A DNA stretch of 64,000 nt, taken from positions 3,580,132-3,644,131 of the forward strand of contig OY282519.1 of NCBI GenBank assembly GCA_958296405.1, read 5' to 3'. This DNA is from an uncultured Pseudomonadales bacterium. Its GTDB lineage: Bacteria > Pseudomonadota > Gammaproteobacteria > Pseudomonadales > Azotimanducaceae. Under the pieces are notes generated by a model. The model saw only the letters and a list, made by a program, of their open reading frames with translations, was not told where the DNA came from and did not search any database. Shown here piece after piece: positions 1 through 8,790 of this stretch; the stretch's first letter is position 1, and each line of letters starts with the position of its first letter. The position numbers and the translations under genes were made by a program.

Positions 1-2
1 TC

Positions 3-458
3 GGCTTTCGCGCCGAGTTCGCGTCGCTCACCTCCGGTTCCGGGGTAATGACGTTCGCGTCCGCCGGGTATGGCCCGTTCACGCACGGCCTCGCGGCGCG
101 GCGCCAAGCCGGCGCCCTCATCTCCAACGCCACCGGCAAGACGGTGGCCTATGCGCTCTTCAACCTGCAAGACCGGGGGCGGCTGCTGGTGCGCCCCGGC
201 ATCGATGTCTACGAGGGCATGGTGGTGGGCATGCACAGCCGCGGCAACGATCTGACGGTGAACCCGCTGCGGGAGAAGAAGCTCACCAACATCCGCGCCG
301 CCGGCAGCGACGAGAACATCTTGCTGACGCCGCCGACGCAGCTGTCGCTGGAGCAGGCGCTGCAGTTCATCAACGCAGACGAACTCGTGGAGGTGACGCC
401 GAAGTCCATACGGGTGCGCAAGCTCCTGCTCAAGGAGAGCCAACGGCGGCGGGCGTAA
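3..458 (+). CDS. typA: Ribosome-associated GTPase TypA/BipA, C-terminal part
   Basis: This is the 3' end of a gene that enters from the left edge; the open frame runs from base 3 and no start lies in the window. The product keeps the TypA/BipA-specific C-terminal domain: the stretch with NLQDRGRL, the VYEGMVVG and HSRGNDLTVNP segments, KKLTNIRA, and the closing ELVEVTPKSIRVRK. BipA is a translational GTPase that binds the 70S ribosome and helps ribosome assembly and stress responses. The G domain itself is outside the window. It is the clearest housekeeping gene here and supports a proteobacterial chromosome rather than a plasmid. Confidence 0.93.
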   Translation, partial: GFRAEFASLTSGSGVMTFASAGYGPFTHGLAARRQAGALISNATGKTVAYALFNLQDRGRLLVRPGIDVYEGMVVGMHSRGNDLTVNPLREKKLTNIRAAGSDENILLTPPTQLSLEQALQFINADELVEVTPKSIRVRKLLLKESQRRRA

Positions 459-581
459 GGGCCGGGGGCATCTCTCCCGGCGGGGGCCGGCTGGGCCCGG
501 CCCGAGGCAACGCAACAGGCCGCATGCGCCCATAGCGTCGCGCGGCCCACACTATCGCACCACGCGCCGGCGACAGCGCGA

Positions 582-1358
582 TCAGGCGTTCTGCAGATAC
601 CAGCGCGTGCCGCAGACATCCACGCGATCATCGGAGACGTGGCAACCCCGCGCCCGCGCCGCTTCCAGAACGTGGCCGCGATCGCGCACCGCCAAATCAA
701 TGCCACCCAACCCGGCACCGCGCCCATCGGTTGCTTCCACGAAGCGCAGCGTCACGTTGTTGAGGGCGATGTTGAGCGCCGCGCCATCGCGTTCGACCGG
801 CAGCCCGGTGACGCGGCCCCAGAGTTCCGCCATGGCCACTGGGTCTTCCCCCTGCAGTTCCACGCCGCGGTAATCCTGCGTGACGGCTTGGGTCACGGCG
901 CCTTCCCAGCCCGTGCCACCGGCAGGATGCCAGTTGCCGTTGAAGTCGTTGTTCACGTCCCAATCGATTTCGAGGAACGCAGCCACCATGTCGCGCGGGT
1001 GGAGTTGGCAGATGCTCCACGTTTCGCGGTCTGCCTCGTGGGCGACGCGCACCCCGGCGTCCAGCGCGCGCTGGCGCACGGCTTGCTGCGCGTCCTTGCT
1101 GCTGGCTTGGCAGATCACCATGTAGCCGCCATCGCCGCCCCGACGGTCTAGGTAGCGGCCGCCGGCGGTGTGCTCCTGCACCGGCGCCACCACCTCCAAG
1201 AAGTTGCGCCCCACCGGCATCAGCGTGTTCTCCAGCCCGAACACGCCCACGCCAGGATCCACGAAGCAGGGCTTGATGCCGAACACGGCGCACAAGTCGT
1301 CGATGACGGGCTGCAGCCGCCGGGCGACCAAGCAGATTTGGCGAAGTTGGATGGTCAT
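582..1358 (-). CDS. VOC/glyoxalase-like family protein
   Basis: A 258-residue cytoplasmic protein that looks like a two-module vicinal-oxygen-chelate (glyoxalase/dioxygenase fold) protein. It starts MTIQLRQICLVARRL, where the beta-alpha start of module 1 sits. A second VOC-like half begins near residue 165 with YRGVELQGEDPVAMAELWG and continues through a GGIDLAV strand. The first metal-ligand position is not a clear histidine, so substrate and activity are unknown. The start has a good ribosome site (AAGGAG, 6 bases before ATG). It is divergent from the FrnE-like gene at 1463, with about 100 bases between them. Function beyond the fold is not assigned. Confidence 0.75.
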   Translation of the reverse strand: MTIQLRQICLVARRLQPVIDDLCAVFGIKPCFVDPGVGVFGLENTLMPVGRNFLEVVAPVQEHTAGGRYLDRRGGDGGYMVICQASSKDAQQAVRQRALDAGVRVAHEADRETWSICQLHPRDMVAAFLEIDWDVNNDFNGNWHPAGGTGWEGAVTQAVTQDYRGVELQGEDPVAMAELWGRVTGLPVERDGAALNIALNNVTLRFVEATDGRGAGLGGIDLAVRDRGHVLEAARARGCHVSDDRVDVCGTRWYLQNA

Positions 1359-1462
1359 GTTGGCTCCTTGTCTCTCTATGCGTCTTGTTTCGGGCCGCTC
1401 TCAGGCCGCGCCCCTTCAGCCGGCGACTCTGCAGCCACCCCACCGCGCTATGATGTTCCACC

Positions 1463-2110
1463 ATGCGCATTGAAATCTATTCGGACATCGTCTGCCCTTG
1501 GTGCTTCATCGGCAAGCGGCGGCTGGACGCCGCGCTGCAGACGCCAGCCGGCAATGGCGTCGAGGTGGTGTGGCGGCCCTATCAGTTGCATCCCAACCTG
1601 CCGCCGGCGGGGCTGGACCGCGAGGACTATCTGGCGCGCCGGTACGGCGAAGCCGCAGGGCGTGCCCGCGCGCCGCGACGCATCGTCGCCGAGGGCTTGG
1701 ACGCCGGCATCCACTTCAACTTCGACGCCATGCGCCGGATGCCGAACACCCTCGCCGCGCATCGCCTGCTCCACTGCGCGCAAACCGAAGGCAACCAACA
1801 CGCCTTGGCAGAGACGCTGTTTCGTTTCCACTTCTGCGCCGGAAGAGACGTCGGCGACATCGAAACGCTGTGCGAAGCGGCCGAAGAAGCCGGCATGGAC
1901 GCTGCCGCTGCCGGCGCTTGGCTACGCAGCGACCGCGGCGAGGCGGCCGTGCGCGAACAGATGCAAGGCGCCTTGGCGCACGGCGTGGCCGGCGTGCCGT
2001 GCTTCCTGCTCGGCGGCGGATTCATGCTGCCGGGAGCGCAGGATTCAGCGACGATGGCGCAGTTCATCGAACGGGCGAAAGCGAAGCTGGCGGTGAACAC
2101 ACCAGGCTAA
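1463..2110 (+). CDS. DsbA-family oxidoreductase (FrnE-like)
   Basis: A 215-residue thioredoxin-fold protein with the FrnE-type opening MRIEIYSDIVCPWCFIGKR. The redox motif CPWC lies at residues 11-14, followed by the helical insertion of DsbA/2-hydroxychromene-2-carboxylate isomerase relatives. The cis-Pro loop is visible near residue 178 in GVAGVPCFLLGG. There is no signal peptide, so it acts in the cytoplasm, as known FrnE proteins do. FrnE relatives exchange disulfides in oxidative stress or polyketide contexts; the partner here is unknown. Length is normal for the family (about 210-220). Confidence 0.9.
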   Translation: MRIEIYSDIVCPWCFIGKRRLDAALQTPAGNGVEVVWRPYQLHPNLPPAGLDREDYLARRYGEAAGRARAPRRIVAEGLDAGIHFNFDAMRRMPNTLAAHRLLHCAQTEGNQHALAETLFRFHFCAGRDVGDIETLCEAAEEAGMDAAAAGAWLRSDRGEAAVREQMQGALAHGVAGVPCFLLGGGFMLPGAQDSATMAQFIERAKAKLAVNTPG

Positions 2111-2225
2111 AGCCAAGCGGCGGGGCGAGCCCAAGCCGGCGTGGGGCATCTTCGCAATTCGGCGGTGACCTCGGTGGGCGGTTCAGCCGGGAAAGCCGTG
2201 CTCGAACTGGCGCGCGCCCTGCGCC

Positions 2226-3221
2226 TCAACCACGCAACCCTTCCAGACACCCCACCTCGGCCAATAGTTCGTCGAGCCCGGGAGCGCCTTGTGCCGCGGC
2301 GTACCTAGCCTGCAGCGCCCGGAGCGAACGGGCGTGGTACTTCTGCGGTTTCTGCGTCCACGCTTGACCGCGCAAGGCGACGGTGAACTCTTCATCGCCG
2401 CTGCCGATGGCCTGAGCGTTGGCCAAGCTCCACGGCAAGAACAGCGCACCCACCTGCTCCGCGAGCAGGGGCTTCAGCGTGTCCGCCAGCGCCGGCCACG
2501 GCTCAAACGCCCCTTCGTTCGTTGGCTGCAGCATGCGCTCCACCCACGCGACGACGTTCGGTGCGCCCGATTCCATCAAGGCACGCGGCGTTGCGTCCCG
2601 ACGACAGTTGTAAAGCTGCCCCCACAGGCCGAAATCCGCGAACGCTGGGCGGCCGCCAAAGAGGTAGGGCCGGTGCGCCAAGTGCGCGTCCAAGCGCATC
2701 AGCGCGTCCGCGTAGGACTGTTCGATCTGCGGCGCAGTGCTGGCATTCGAGCCGACGAACCAAACGCGGTTAACCATGCGCTCGCGCAGCGCCGCGGCGG
2801 CTTCCTGCAAGGCTTCGCCGGCCAAATCCGGGCGGTTGGCGCTCACCAACCGCTTCGCGCAACCGATTTGATCCACGGGCCGCGCCCAGCGGAAGTGGAA
2901 CATCCACTTGTTGCCCCACTCGTCGCCAAACTCTTCGAGAAGCGCCGACGCGAAAGCCGCCAGCGGCTCGTCAGGATGGATGGAAGGCGTCGGGAAAAGC
3001 GGCTCCAACGCCTCGATGATGGGGGTGGAATCCTGCATGCCGCGATCGTCTGGCGTCACCACCAAGGGCACCAGCGGCAGCCGCGCGTGGCGCTCGAAGA
3101 GGTTGCCCGCCTGCGCGCGGCCCAACCACTCATGCTCGATGCCCTTGTAACGGAAGTACGCCCTCACCTTCACCGAATAGGGAGATTCCTCCGAACCGAT
3201 GACGCGATGCACGTTCGCCAT
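2226..3221 (-). CDS. Glutathione S-transferase family protein, long form
   Basis: A 331-residue protein whose first 80 residues are a GST thioredoxin-fold domain: SPYSVKVRAYFRYKG at the glutathione site, VPLVVT with the cis-Pro, and MQDSTPIIEAL for gamma-glutamyl binding. A helical C-terminal domain follows (AHRPYLFGGRPAFADFGLWGQL, the N-capping box). About 90 residues beyond a classical GST are present, making it one of the longer uncharacterised GST relatives. The likely catalytic residue is Ser in SPYS. It is divergent from the serine hydrolase gene at 3269 with a 47-base gap. The substrate cannot be inferred. Confidence 0.85.
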   Translation of the reverse strand: MANVHRVIGSEESPYSVKVRAYFRYKGIEHEWLGRAQAGNLFERHARLPLVPLVVTPDDRGMQDSTPIIEALEPLFPTPSIHPDEPLAAFASALLEEFGDEWGNKWMFHFRWARPVDQIGCAKRLVSANRPDLAGEALQEAAAALRERMVNRVWFVGSNASTAPQIEQSYADALMRLDAHLAHRPYLFGGRPAFADFGLWGQLYNCRRDATPRALMESGAPNVVAWVERMLQPTNEGAFEPWPALADTLKPLLAEQVGALFLPWSLANAQAIGSGDEEFTVALRGQAWTQKPQKYHARSLRALQARYAAAQGAPGLDELLAEVGCLEGLRG

Positions 3222-3268
3222 GTCTGCCCCTCAAGCCTGTGATACCGTGACGCGACGACGCCGACGGA

Positions 3269-4408
3269 GTGATTATCTTGGAAATTCATGGCCTGTGCGA
3301 CGAACGCTTCGGCCCGGTGCGGGAGTGCTTCGAGCGCAACTTCACCGAACATGGAGACATCGGCGCCGGCTTCGCCGCGACCGTGGAAGGCGAGTTCGTG
3401 GTTGACCTCTGGGCCGGCTGCCGAGACGCCGCAATGAGCGAACCGTGGCAGGAAGACACCATCGTCAACGTCTATTCCACCACCAAGACGATGACAGCCT
3501 TGGCGGCGTTGCTCCTCGCGGACCGCGGCGAGCTGGACTTCGACGCGCCGGTGGCCAAGTACTGGCCGGAGTTCGCGCAAAACGGCAAAGAAGCCGTGGC
3601 CGTGCGGCATCTGATGAGCCACAGCGCCGGGCTCGCCGGCTGGGAGCAGCCCGTTTCGATGCTGGACATTTGCGACTGGGAGAAAGCCACCGCGCTGCTC
3701 GCGGCGCAGGGGCCGTGGTGGGCGCCCGGCACGGCCAGCGGCTACCACGCATTCACGCAGGGGTATCTCATCGGCGAGGTTGTTCGACGCATCAGCGGCG
3801 TCTCCTTGGGCACGTTCTTCCGCCAAGAGATTGCCGAGCCCCTCGGCGCGGACTTCCACATCGGCGTGGATCCCAAACATTTCGAGCGCATCGCGGAGTT
3901 GGTGCCGCCCTCGGGCAACATCCCCCTCGACATGACGCCCGGTTCCATTCCCGCCCGCACCATCGGCAACCCGCCGGTTGAGGTTGGCGACACCAAGACC
4001 GCAGCGTGGCGCCAAGCCGAGATCCCGGCGGCAAATGGCCACGGCAACGCCCGCTCCGTGGTGCGCGCGCAAACGCTGTTGGCCAATCACGGCACGGCGT
4101 TCGGCAAGACGCTGATGTCCTCCGCAGGATGCACCGCGGTGATGCAGGAGCAGACCAACGGCAAGGACTTGGTGATCGAAGTGCCGCTGCGCTTCGGCCT
4201 CGGCTACGGCCTCACCAGCGACGAGTTGCCGATGGGGCCAAACCCGAACATCTGCTATTGGGGCGGCTACGGCGGCTCCTCCATCGTCGTGGACTTCGAC
4301 GCCCGCGTCTGCTTCTCGTATGTGATGAACAAGATGGGCGACGGCGTTCTCGGCGACGCGCGCGGTTTCGGCTTGGGCGAGGCGGTGTACGCATCCTTGG
4401 CTGGCTGA
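3269..4408 (+). CDS. Serine hydrolase of the beta-lactamase/EstB family
   Basis: A 379-residue protein with the class C beta-lactamase/DD-peptidase fold. The nucleophile motif SxxK appears as STTK in VYSTTKTMTALAALLL (near residue 71). LMSHSAGLAGW follows at the family's usual spacing, and a YHAFTQGYLIGEV segment supplies the Tyr region. There is no signal peptide, so it is probably a cytoplasmic esterase of the EstB type rather than a secreted beta-lactamase. The start is uncertain: GTG at 3269 or TTG at 3278. It is read toward the aldehyde dehydrogenase at 4692; no ORF is credible in the 280 bases between them. Confidence 0.88.
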   Translation: MIILEIHGLCDERFGPVRECFERNFTEHGDIGAGFAATVEGEFVVDLWAGCRDAAMSEPWQEDTIVNVYSTTKTMTALAALLLADRGELDFDAPVAKYWPEFAQNGKEAVAVRHLMSHSAGLAGWEQPVSMLDICDWEKATALLAAQGPWWAPGTASGYHAFTQGYLIGEVVRRISGVSLGTFFRQEIAEPLGADFHIGVDPKHFERIAELVPPSGNIPLDMTPGSIPARTIGNPPVEVGDTKTAAWRQAEIPAANGHGNARSVVRAQTLLANHGTAFGKTLMSSAGCTAVMQEQTNGKDLVIEVPLRFGLGYGLTSDELPMGPNPNICYWGGYGGSSIVVDFDARVCFSYVMNKMGDGVLGDARGFGLGEAVYASLAG

Positions 4409-4691
4409 GGCCAGGCCAGCCAGGGCGCTGACGGCGCTGCGCTGAGGGGGAGCGGCTTTGCGCTGACGCCGGCGACCGTGGTGCAGGCCATCTTGCGGCC
4501 AGCCGGGGCACCTCCGGGCCGTGGGGCGTTCTTCGCACCCGCAAGCGCGTCACCGGCAAGGGCCACGATTGCCGCGAATGGTGGCATCCGAGTGTCGTTG
4601 CGTAGAGAATACTCAGCTTGGCTTGGGGGGACGCGGCAACGCGCCTGGCCATCATCATCGTCTTCGGAACTGCCGATCAGGGAGGCCAACC

Positions 4692-6128
4692 GTGAGCAAT
4701 CGCCAACAGTTCTACATCAACGGAGAGTGGGTGGCACCATCCACCGACGACACGTTGAACGTCATCAATCCCGCCACCGAAGAGCCGATCGACGCCATCG
4801 CCCTCGGCTCGGCGGCGGACATGGACGCTGCCGTCGCCGCCGCCAAGGCCGCGTTCGAGACGTTCTCCAAGACCAGCCGCGAGGAGCGCGTTGCGCTGCT
4901 CGAGAGGATCATCCAGTGCTTCCAAGCGCGCTTGGGCGACCTCGCCGGCACCATCAGCGCAGAGATGGGCGCCCCGATGTCGCTGGCCAATGGCGCCCAG
5001 GCGCCGGCCGGCCTCGGGCACTTCATGACGACGCTGAACATCCTGCGCAACTACGAGTTCGAGGAAGACATCGGCACTTCGCGGGTGGTGAAGGAACCGG
5101 CCGGCGTGTGCGGCTTCATCACGCCGTGGAACTGGCCCATCAACCAGATCTGCTGCAAGGTGGCCCCAGCCCTCGCCGCCGGCTGCACCATGGTGCTCAA
5201 ACCCTCGGAAGTGGCACCCTTCAACGCCATCATCTTCGCGGAAATCCTGGACGCCGCCGGCGTGCCGCCGGGAGTGTTCAACCTCGTGAACGGCGATGGA
5301 CCGACGGTTGGGGCGGCGCTTGCCGCGCATCCAGACGTCGACATGATGTCTTTCACTGGCTCCACCCGCGCCGGCATCGACGTGGCCAAGAACGCCGCGC
5401 CCACGGTGAAGCGCGTGGCGCAGGAGCTCGGCGGCAAGTCTGCGAACATCATCTTGGACGATGCAGACTTCGGCAAGGCCATCTCCCGGGACGTGTTCGG
5501 CATGTGCATGAACTCCGGCCAATCCTGCAACGCGCCGACGCGGATGCTGGTGCCGCAGTCGCGCATGAACGAGGCGGCCGCCATCGCCAAAGCCGCCGCG
5601 GAGCAAGTGAAAGTGGGCGATCCAAGCGCCCAAGACACGACCATCGGCCCCGTCGTGTCTGAGGCGCAGTTCAACAAGATCCAAGGCCTCATCGACAAGG
5701 GCATCGAGGAAGGCGCGAAGCTGGAGACGGGCGGCGTCGGGCGCCCAGACGGCTTGAATCGCGGCTACTACGTGAAGCCGACGGTGTTCTCGCACGTCAC
5801 CAACGAGATGACCATCGCCCAAGAGGAAATCTTCGGCCCGGTGCTGTCTCTGATTGGCTATGAGAACGACGAGGACGCCGTGCGCATCGCCAACGACACC
5901 ATCTACGGCCTATCTGGCTACATCTCCTCCGGCGACCCGGAGCGCGCCAAAGCCTTGGCGCTGCGCATCCGCACCGGCAACATCCATCTGAACGGCGCGC
6001 CGGTGGATCCATCGGCGCCATTCGGCGGCTACAAGCAGTCTGGCAATGGCCGCGAATGGGGCGCCTATGGCTTGGATGAGTTCCTCGAGGTGAAGGCCAT
6101 CATGGGTTACAACGCCGCCGCCGGCTGA
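4692..6128 (+). CDS. NAD(P)-dependent aldehyde dehydrogenase
   Basis: A 478-residue enzyme that oxidises an aldehyde to the acid with NAD(P)+. The GTG start at 4692 is chosen because GGAGG lies just upstream and the product then begins MSNRQQFYINGEWV, the usual ALDH start; the frame is open further upstream but not ALDH-like. Catalytic features are intact: PWNWPINQ for cofactor binding, FTGSTRAG, the general base in QELGGKS (Glu245) and the nucleophile in NSGQSCNAPTR (Cys279). Length is typical. The GST gene at 6221 follows by about 90 bases on the same strand and may be co-transcribed. The aldehyde substrate is unknown. Confidence 0.94.
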   Translation: MSNRQQFYINGEWVAPSTDDTLNVINPATEEPIDAIALGSAADMDAAVAAAKAAFETFSKTSREERVALLERIIQCFQARLGDLAGTISAEMGAPMSLANGAQAPAGLGHFMTTLNILRNYEFEEDIGTSRVVKEPAGVCGFITPWNWPINQICCKVAPALAAGCTMVLKPSEVAPFNAIIFAEILDAAGVPPGVFNLVNGDGPTVGAALAAHPDVDMMSFTGSTRAGIDVAKNAAPTVKRVAQELGGKSANIILDDADFGKAISRDVFGMCMNSGQSCNAPTRMLVPQSRMNEAAAIAKAAAEQVKVGDPSAQDTTIGPVVSEAQFNKIQGLIDKGIEEGAKLETGGVGRPDGLNRGYYVKPTVFSHVTNEMTIAQEEIFGPVLSLIGYENDEDAVRIANDTIYGLSGYISSGDPERAKALALRIRTGNIHLNGAPVDPSAPFGGYKQSGNGREWGAYGLDEFLEVKAIMGYNAAAG

Positions 6129-6220
6129 TGCCTCCGGAGGGGTTGCGGGCCGGTGCCTGCAACCCCTGCCCCACCTGCTTGGCCATCCCGCAAAGGAATC
6201 ATTCACTTCAAGGAGCAACG

Positions 6221-6856
6221 ATGAAGCTTTACGACAGCAAACTCGCGCCGAACCCCCGCCGGGTGCGCATGTTCATGGCCGAAAAGGGCGTGACCTGCGA
6301 GACCGTTCCGGTGGACATCATCAAGGGCGAGAACCTCGACGCGGCGTTCCTCGCCGTGAATCCGCGCGGGCTCGTGCCAACGCTGGTGCTGGACGACGGC
6401 ACGGTGCTCGATGAATCCGTTGCCATCTGCCGCTACCTTGAAGAGATTCACCCAGAGCCGCCGCTGTTGGGCACGGATGCGGTGAGCAAGGCGCATGTGG
6501 AGGCCCGCCAGCGCCACATGGAGTTCGACGGGCTGTTGGCGGCGGCGGAGGCGTTTCGCAACTCCTTTCCCGGCTTCAAGCACCGCGGCCTGACGGGCAA
6601 CGCCGGGCCGATAGACGCCATTCCCGCCTTGGTGGAACGTGGCAAGGCGTCCGTGAGCCGCTTCTACGCAAGGCTCGATGCGGACCTCGCCAACTCGCGC
6701 TTCGTGGCCGGAGACACGTTCAGCATCGCCGACATCACCGCGCTCTGCTCGGTGGACTTCGCCACCGGCGCGGCCCGGGTGGCGGTGCCGGACGAGTGCG
6801 CCAACATCAAGCGCTGGCACGGGGAAGTGGCTGCGCGGCCAAGCGCGGCGGCTTAG
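6221..6856 (+). CDS. Glutathione S-transferase
   Basis: A 211-residue GST with both canonical domains: MKLYDSKLAPNPRRVRMFMAEKG at the glutathione site, GLVPTLVLDDG with the cis-Pro, and DESVAICRYLEE for gamma-glutamyl contact. A helical half ends in FVAGDTFSIADITAL (N-capping box and hydrophobic staple). The ATG at 6221 is preferred over the longer open frame because AAGGAG sits 6 bases before it and the domain starts there. It lies directly downstream of the aldehyde dehydrogenase, suggesting joint detoxification or catabolic use. Confidence 0.93.
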   Translation: MKLYDSKLAPNPRRVRMFMAEKGVTCETVPVDIIKGENLDAAFLAVNPRGLVPTLVLDDGTVLDESVAICRYLEEIHPEPPLLGTDAVSKAHVEARQRHMEFDGLLAAAEAFRNSFPGFKHRGLTGNAGPIDAIPALVERGKASVSRFYARLDADLANSRFVAGDTFSIADITALCSVDFATGAARVAVPDECANIKRWHGEVAARPSAAA

Positions 6857-7084
6857 TTTCCGCAGTGCTCGTGGCGTGGCGCCGGCGGCGTCGCGCTGCG
6901 TCTGGCGCTGGGTTGTTCATCGCTGCGGTCGCAAGGAGACCCGGGGCGCGGCTCGGCCGGCGTTGCGCCGCTCAGGGCGTTGGCGGGCTTCGGAACCAGA
7001 CCCTGCTTGGCATCTGGCGGCATCGACCAACAGACCAATCCATGTGGCGCTGCCCAAGGCGTTGTCGGGGGCGGGCTTAGGGGC

Positions 7085-7933
7085 TTAGAACGGCGCGTCT
7101 CCCGCCACGGTGACGCGCTCCATCCGCCGCCGTTGGGGGAAGTAGTCCGCCACGGCGTAGTGTTGCGTGGCGCGATTGTCCCAAAAGGCGAGCGAGTGCT
7201 GCCGCCAGCGGAAGCGGCATTGGTGCTCCGGAATGGCCGCTTGGCGATAGAGCCGCTCAAGCAGCGCGTCTGACGCTGCCTTCGCCATCCCCTCGATGGC
7301 GGTGGTGAAGTTCGTGTTCACATACAGCGATTTGCGGCCAGACTCTGGATGCGTGCGCACGACCGGATGCCGCGCCACCGGATACTTCGCGCGGGTTGCC
7401 TCAATCACTTCCTCGGCCACGCCGCGCCGCCTCATGCCCGCACGGAACGGATGATGGTCGTGCAGCGCGAAGCGGCCGTCGATCTCAGCCTTGGTGTCAT
7501 CATCCAAGTTTTCATACGCGGCTTCCATGTCCGCGAACAGGGTGTCGCCGCCCACCGCCGGCGCCTCGTGGCAGAGCAGCAGCGAACCAAGCGAGGGCTC
7601 GCGTCGCCACGTCACATCCGAATGCCAGCGGTTGATGAAAGGAGGCCGCTTCTCATCGTTCTCCAGCACGAGGAGCTCCGGATAACCCTCCGGCGCCTTG
7701 CTGAACGGGAAGAGTTCCAGTTCGCCGAAGCAGCGGCCGAGCGCGAGATGCTGTTCCCGCGTGAGGGGTTGATCGCGGAAGAACAACACCTTGTGCTCCA
7801 AGAGCAGGCGGCGCAGCGCAGTGGTGAGCGCCGCGTCCGGCGTGTGGCGCAGATCGACGCCGTGGATCTCGGCGCCGATGCTCGGCGTGAGCGGGAAGAC
7901 TTCGAGTTCGCTCTGCCATGCCGCTTCGGCCAT
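7085..7933 (-). CDS. TauD/TfdA-family Fe(II)/2-oxoglutarate dioxygenase
   Basis: A 282-residue dioxygenase expected to couple 2-oxoglutarate decarboxylation to hydroxylation and cleavage of a sulfonate, phenoxyacid or similar substrate. The iron facial triad is complete: HxD in NRWHSDVTW (His104, Asp106) and a distal His near residue 258 in RATQHYAVADY. The 2-oxoglutarate-binding Arg lies in the RRRMERVTV segment. The opening VFPLTPSIGAEIHGVDL is the standard TauD start. An AGGAGG-like site lies about 10 bases before the ATG. It is followed 65 bases downstream on its own strand by nothing but the convergent GST gene's trailer. Confidence 0.93.
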   Translation of the reverse strand: MAEAAWQSELEVFPLTPSIGAEIHGVDLRHTPDAALTTALRRLLLEHKVLFFRDQPLTREQHLALGRCFGELELFPFSKAPEGYPELLVLENDEKRPPFINRWHSDVTWRREPSLGSLLLCHEAPAVGGDTLFADMEAAYENLDDDTKAEIDGRFALHDHHPFRAGMRRRGVAEEVIEATRAKYPVARHPVVRTHPESGRKSLYVNTNFTTAIEGMAKAASDALLERLYRQAAIPEHQCRFRWRQHSLAFWDNRATQHYAVADYFPQRRRMERVTVAGDAPF

Positions 7934-7999
7934 GTCTCTTGTGCTCCTCCTAGGCCAATCCTTGTCTGGGCAAGCGCTTGCGCTGGCTGCAATGGTGCG

Positions 8000-8488
8000 T
8001 CAGCCGGACGCGCAGCAGACCGCTTGCCGCGCTTCGCCACTCACCGCTGCGGGTGCCTCGCGTGGCTCCGATGACGCGGCGGCATCCGTCGGCACAGCAT
8101 CGGGCACCCGTGCCGCCAACATGTCCGGGTTGTCATCCGTGATGGCATAGACCTCCCAGCGAATGCCGCCGGGATCCCGCACCCACACTTTGTCCTGCTC
8201 GGCGTGGCAGCACACCACTTGGCTCTCCACCTCGTTCGCCAAGCCGGCCGCCGCCAACCGCCGCGTCTCGCTTGCGACTTCCGCGGCCTCGCCTACCTCA
8301 ATGCCCAAGTGGTTCAGTGCGCCGCCACGCCCGTTTTCCACCAACACCAGCTTGAGCGGTGGGTCTGCCACTTCGAAGTTCGCGTAGCCGGGCCGCACCT
8401 TGTGGGGCTCCGCGCGCAGCAGGCGGCGGTAGAAATGGATGGCTTCGTTCAACTCTGGCACATCAATGGCCAATTGCACTCTGGACAT
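8000..8488 (-). CDS. ArsI/CadI-like VOC metalloenzyme
   Basis: A 162-residue VOC protein that matches the ArsI/CadI group. It opens with MSRVQLAIDVPELNEAIHFY. Its Cys pair is in VESQVVCCHAEQDKVWVRDP, the arrangement used by ArsI C-As lyases to bind trivalent organoarsenicals. His in LNHLGIEV and Glu in RWEVYAI fit the metal ligands. Family members cleave methylarsenite or are induced by cadmium. A second vicinal pair (AVCCASG) is at the extreme C-terminus. No arsR, arsM or efflux gene is adjacent, so the physiological substrate is inferred only. AAGGAG lies 7 bases before the start. Confidence 0.85.
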   Translation of the reverse strand: MSRVQLAIDVPELNEAIHFYRRLLRAEPHKVRPGYANFEVADPPLKLVLVENGRGGALNHLGIEVGEAAEVASETRRLAAAGLANEVESQVVCCHAEQDKVWVRDPGGIRWEVYAITDDNPDMLAARVPDAVPTDAAASSEPREAPAAVSGEARQAVCCASG

Positions 8489-8790
8489 ACGCCCGCTCCT
8501 TAGCTCGCGGCTCGTGGCTCAATGCGGGGCATTAGGCGACGTTTGACGCCGCGAGTCAAACCACGGAGTGGGATGGATGTTGTTGATCGGCGCGGTTCTT
8601 TGCAGCGGCAAAGTGCGACCGTTTGGTCAGCCGGGGCCGCTGTGACGGCAGGTAGCCGTAGGCTTCGACGTAGGGGTCTTGAGGAGCCGATGGTTTATCA
8701 AGCGGAGGTGCTGTCCAGCGCCGACGCTCCTAGGGACATGGTTCTCGTCGCAAGGGCTCCACCCGCAAGCGCAGCCCACGGCGCTCACGG
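8489..8790. other. Intergenic region with a short inverted repeat
   Basis: No credible gene lies between the ArsI-like start and the first Rpn gene. A perfect 7-base inverted repeat (GTTTGAC, 7-base spacer, GTCAAAC) occupies 8541-8561, about 55 bases upstream of the ArsI-like gene. That is a plausible position for a dyad operator, but no regulator gene is adjacent and a small hairpin is equally possible. Confidence 0.35.

Noticed and set aside
4677-5822. 381-codon frame antisense to the aldehyde dehydrogenase
   Set aside because: A shadow of the enzyme; no recognisable domain and no plausible ribosome site.
582-8488. One coordinated catabolic operon
   Set aside because: Genes alternate strand and have separate ribosome sites and gaps; only the aldehyde dehydrogenase-GST pair looks co-transcribed.
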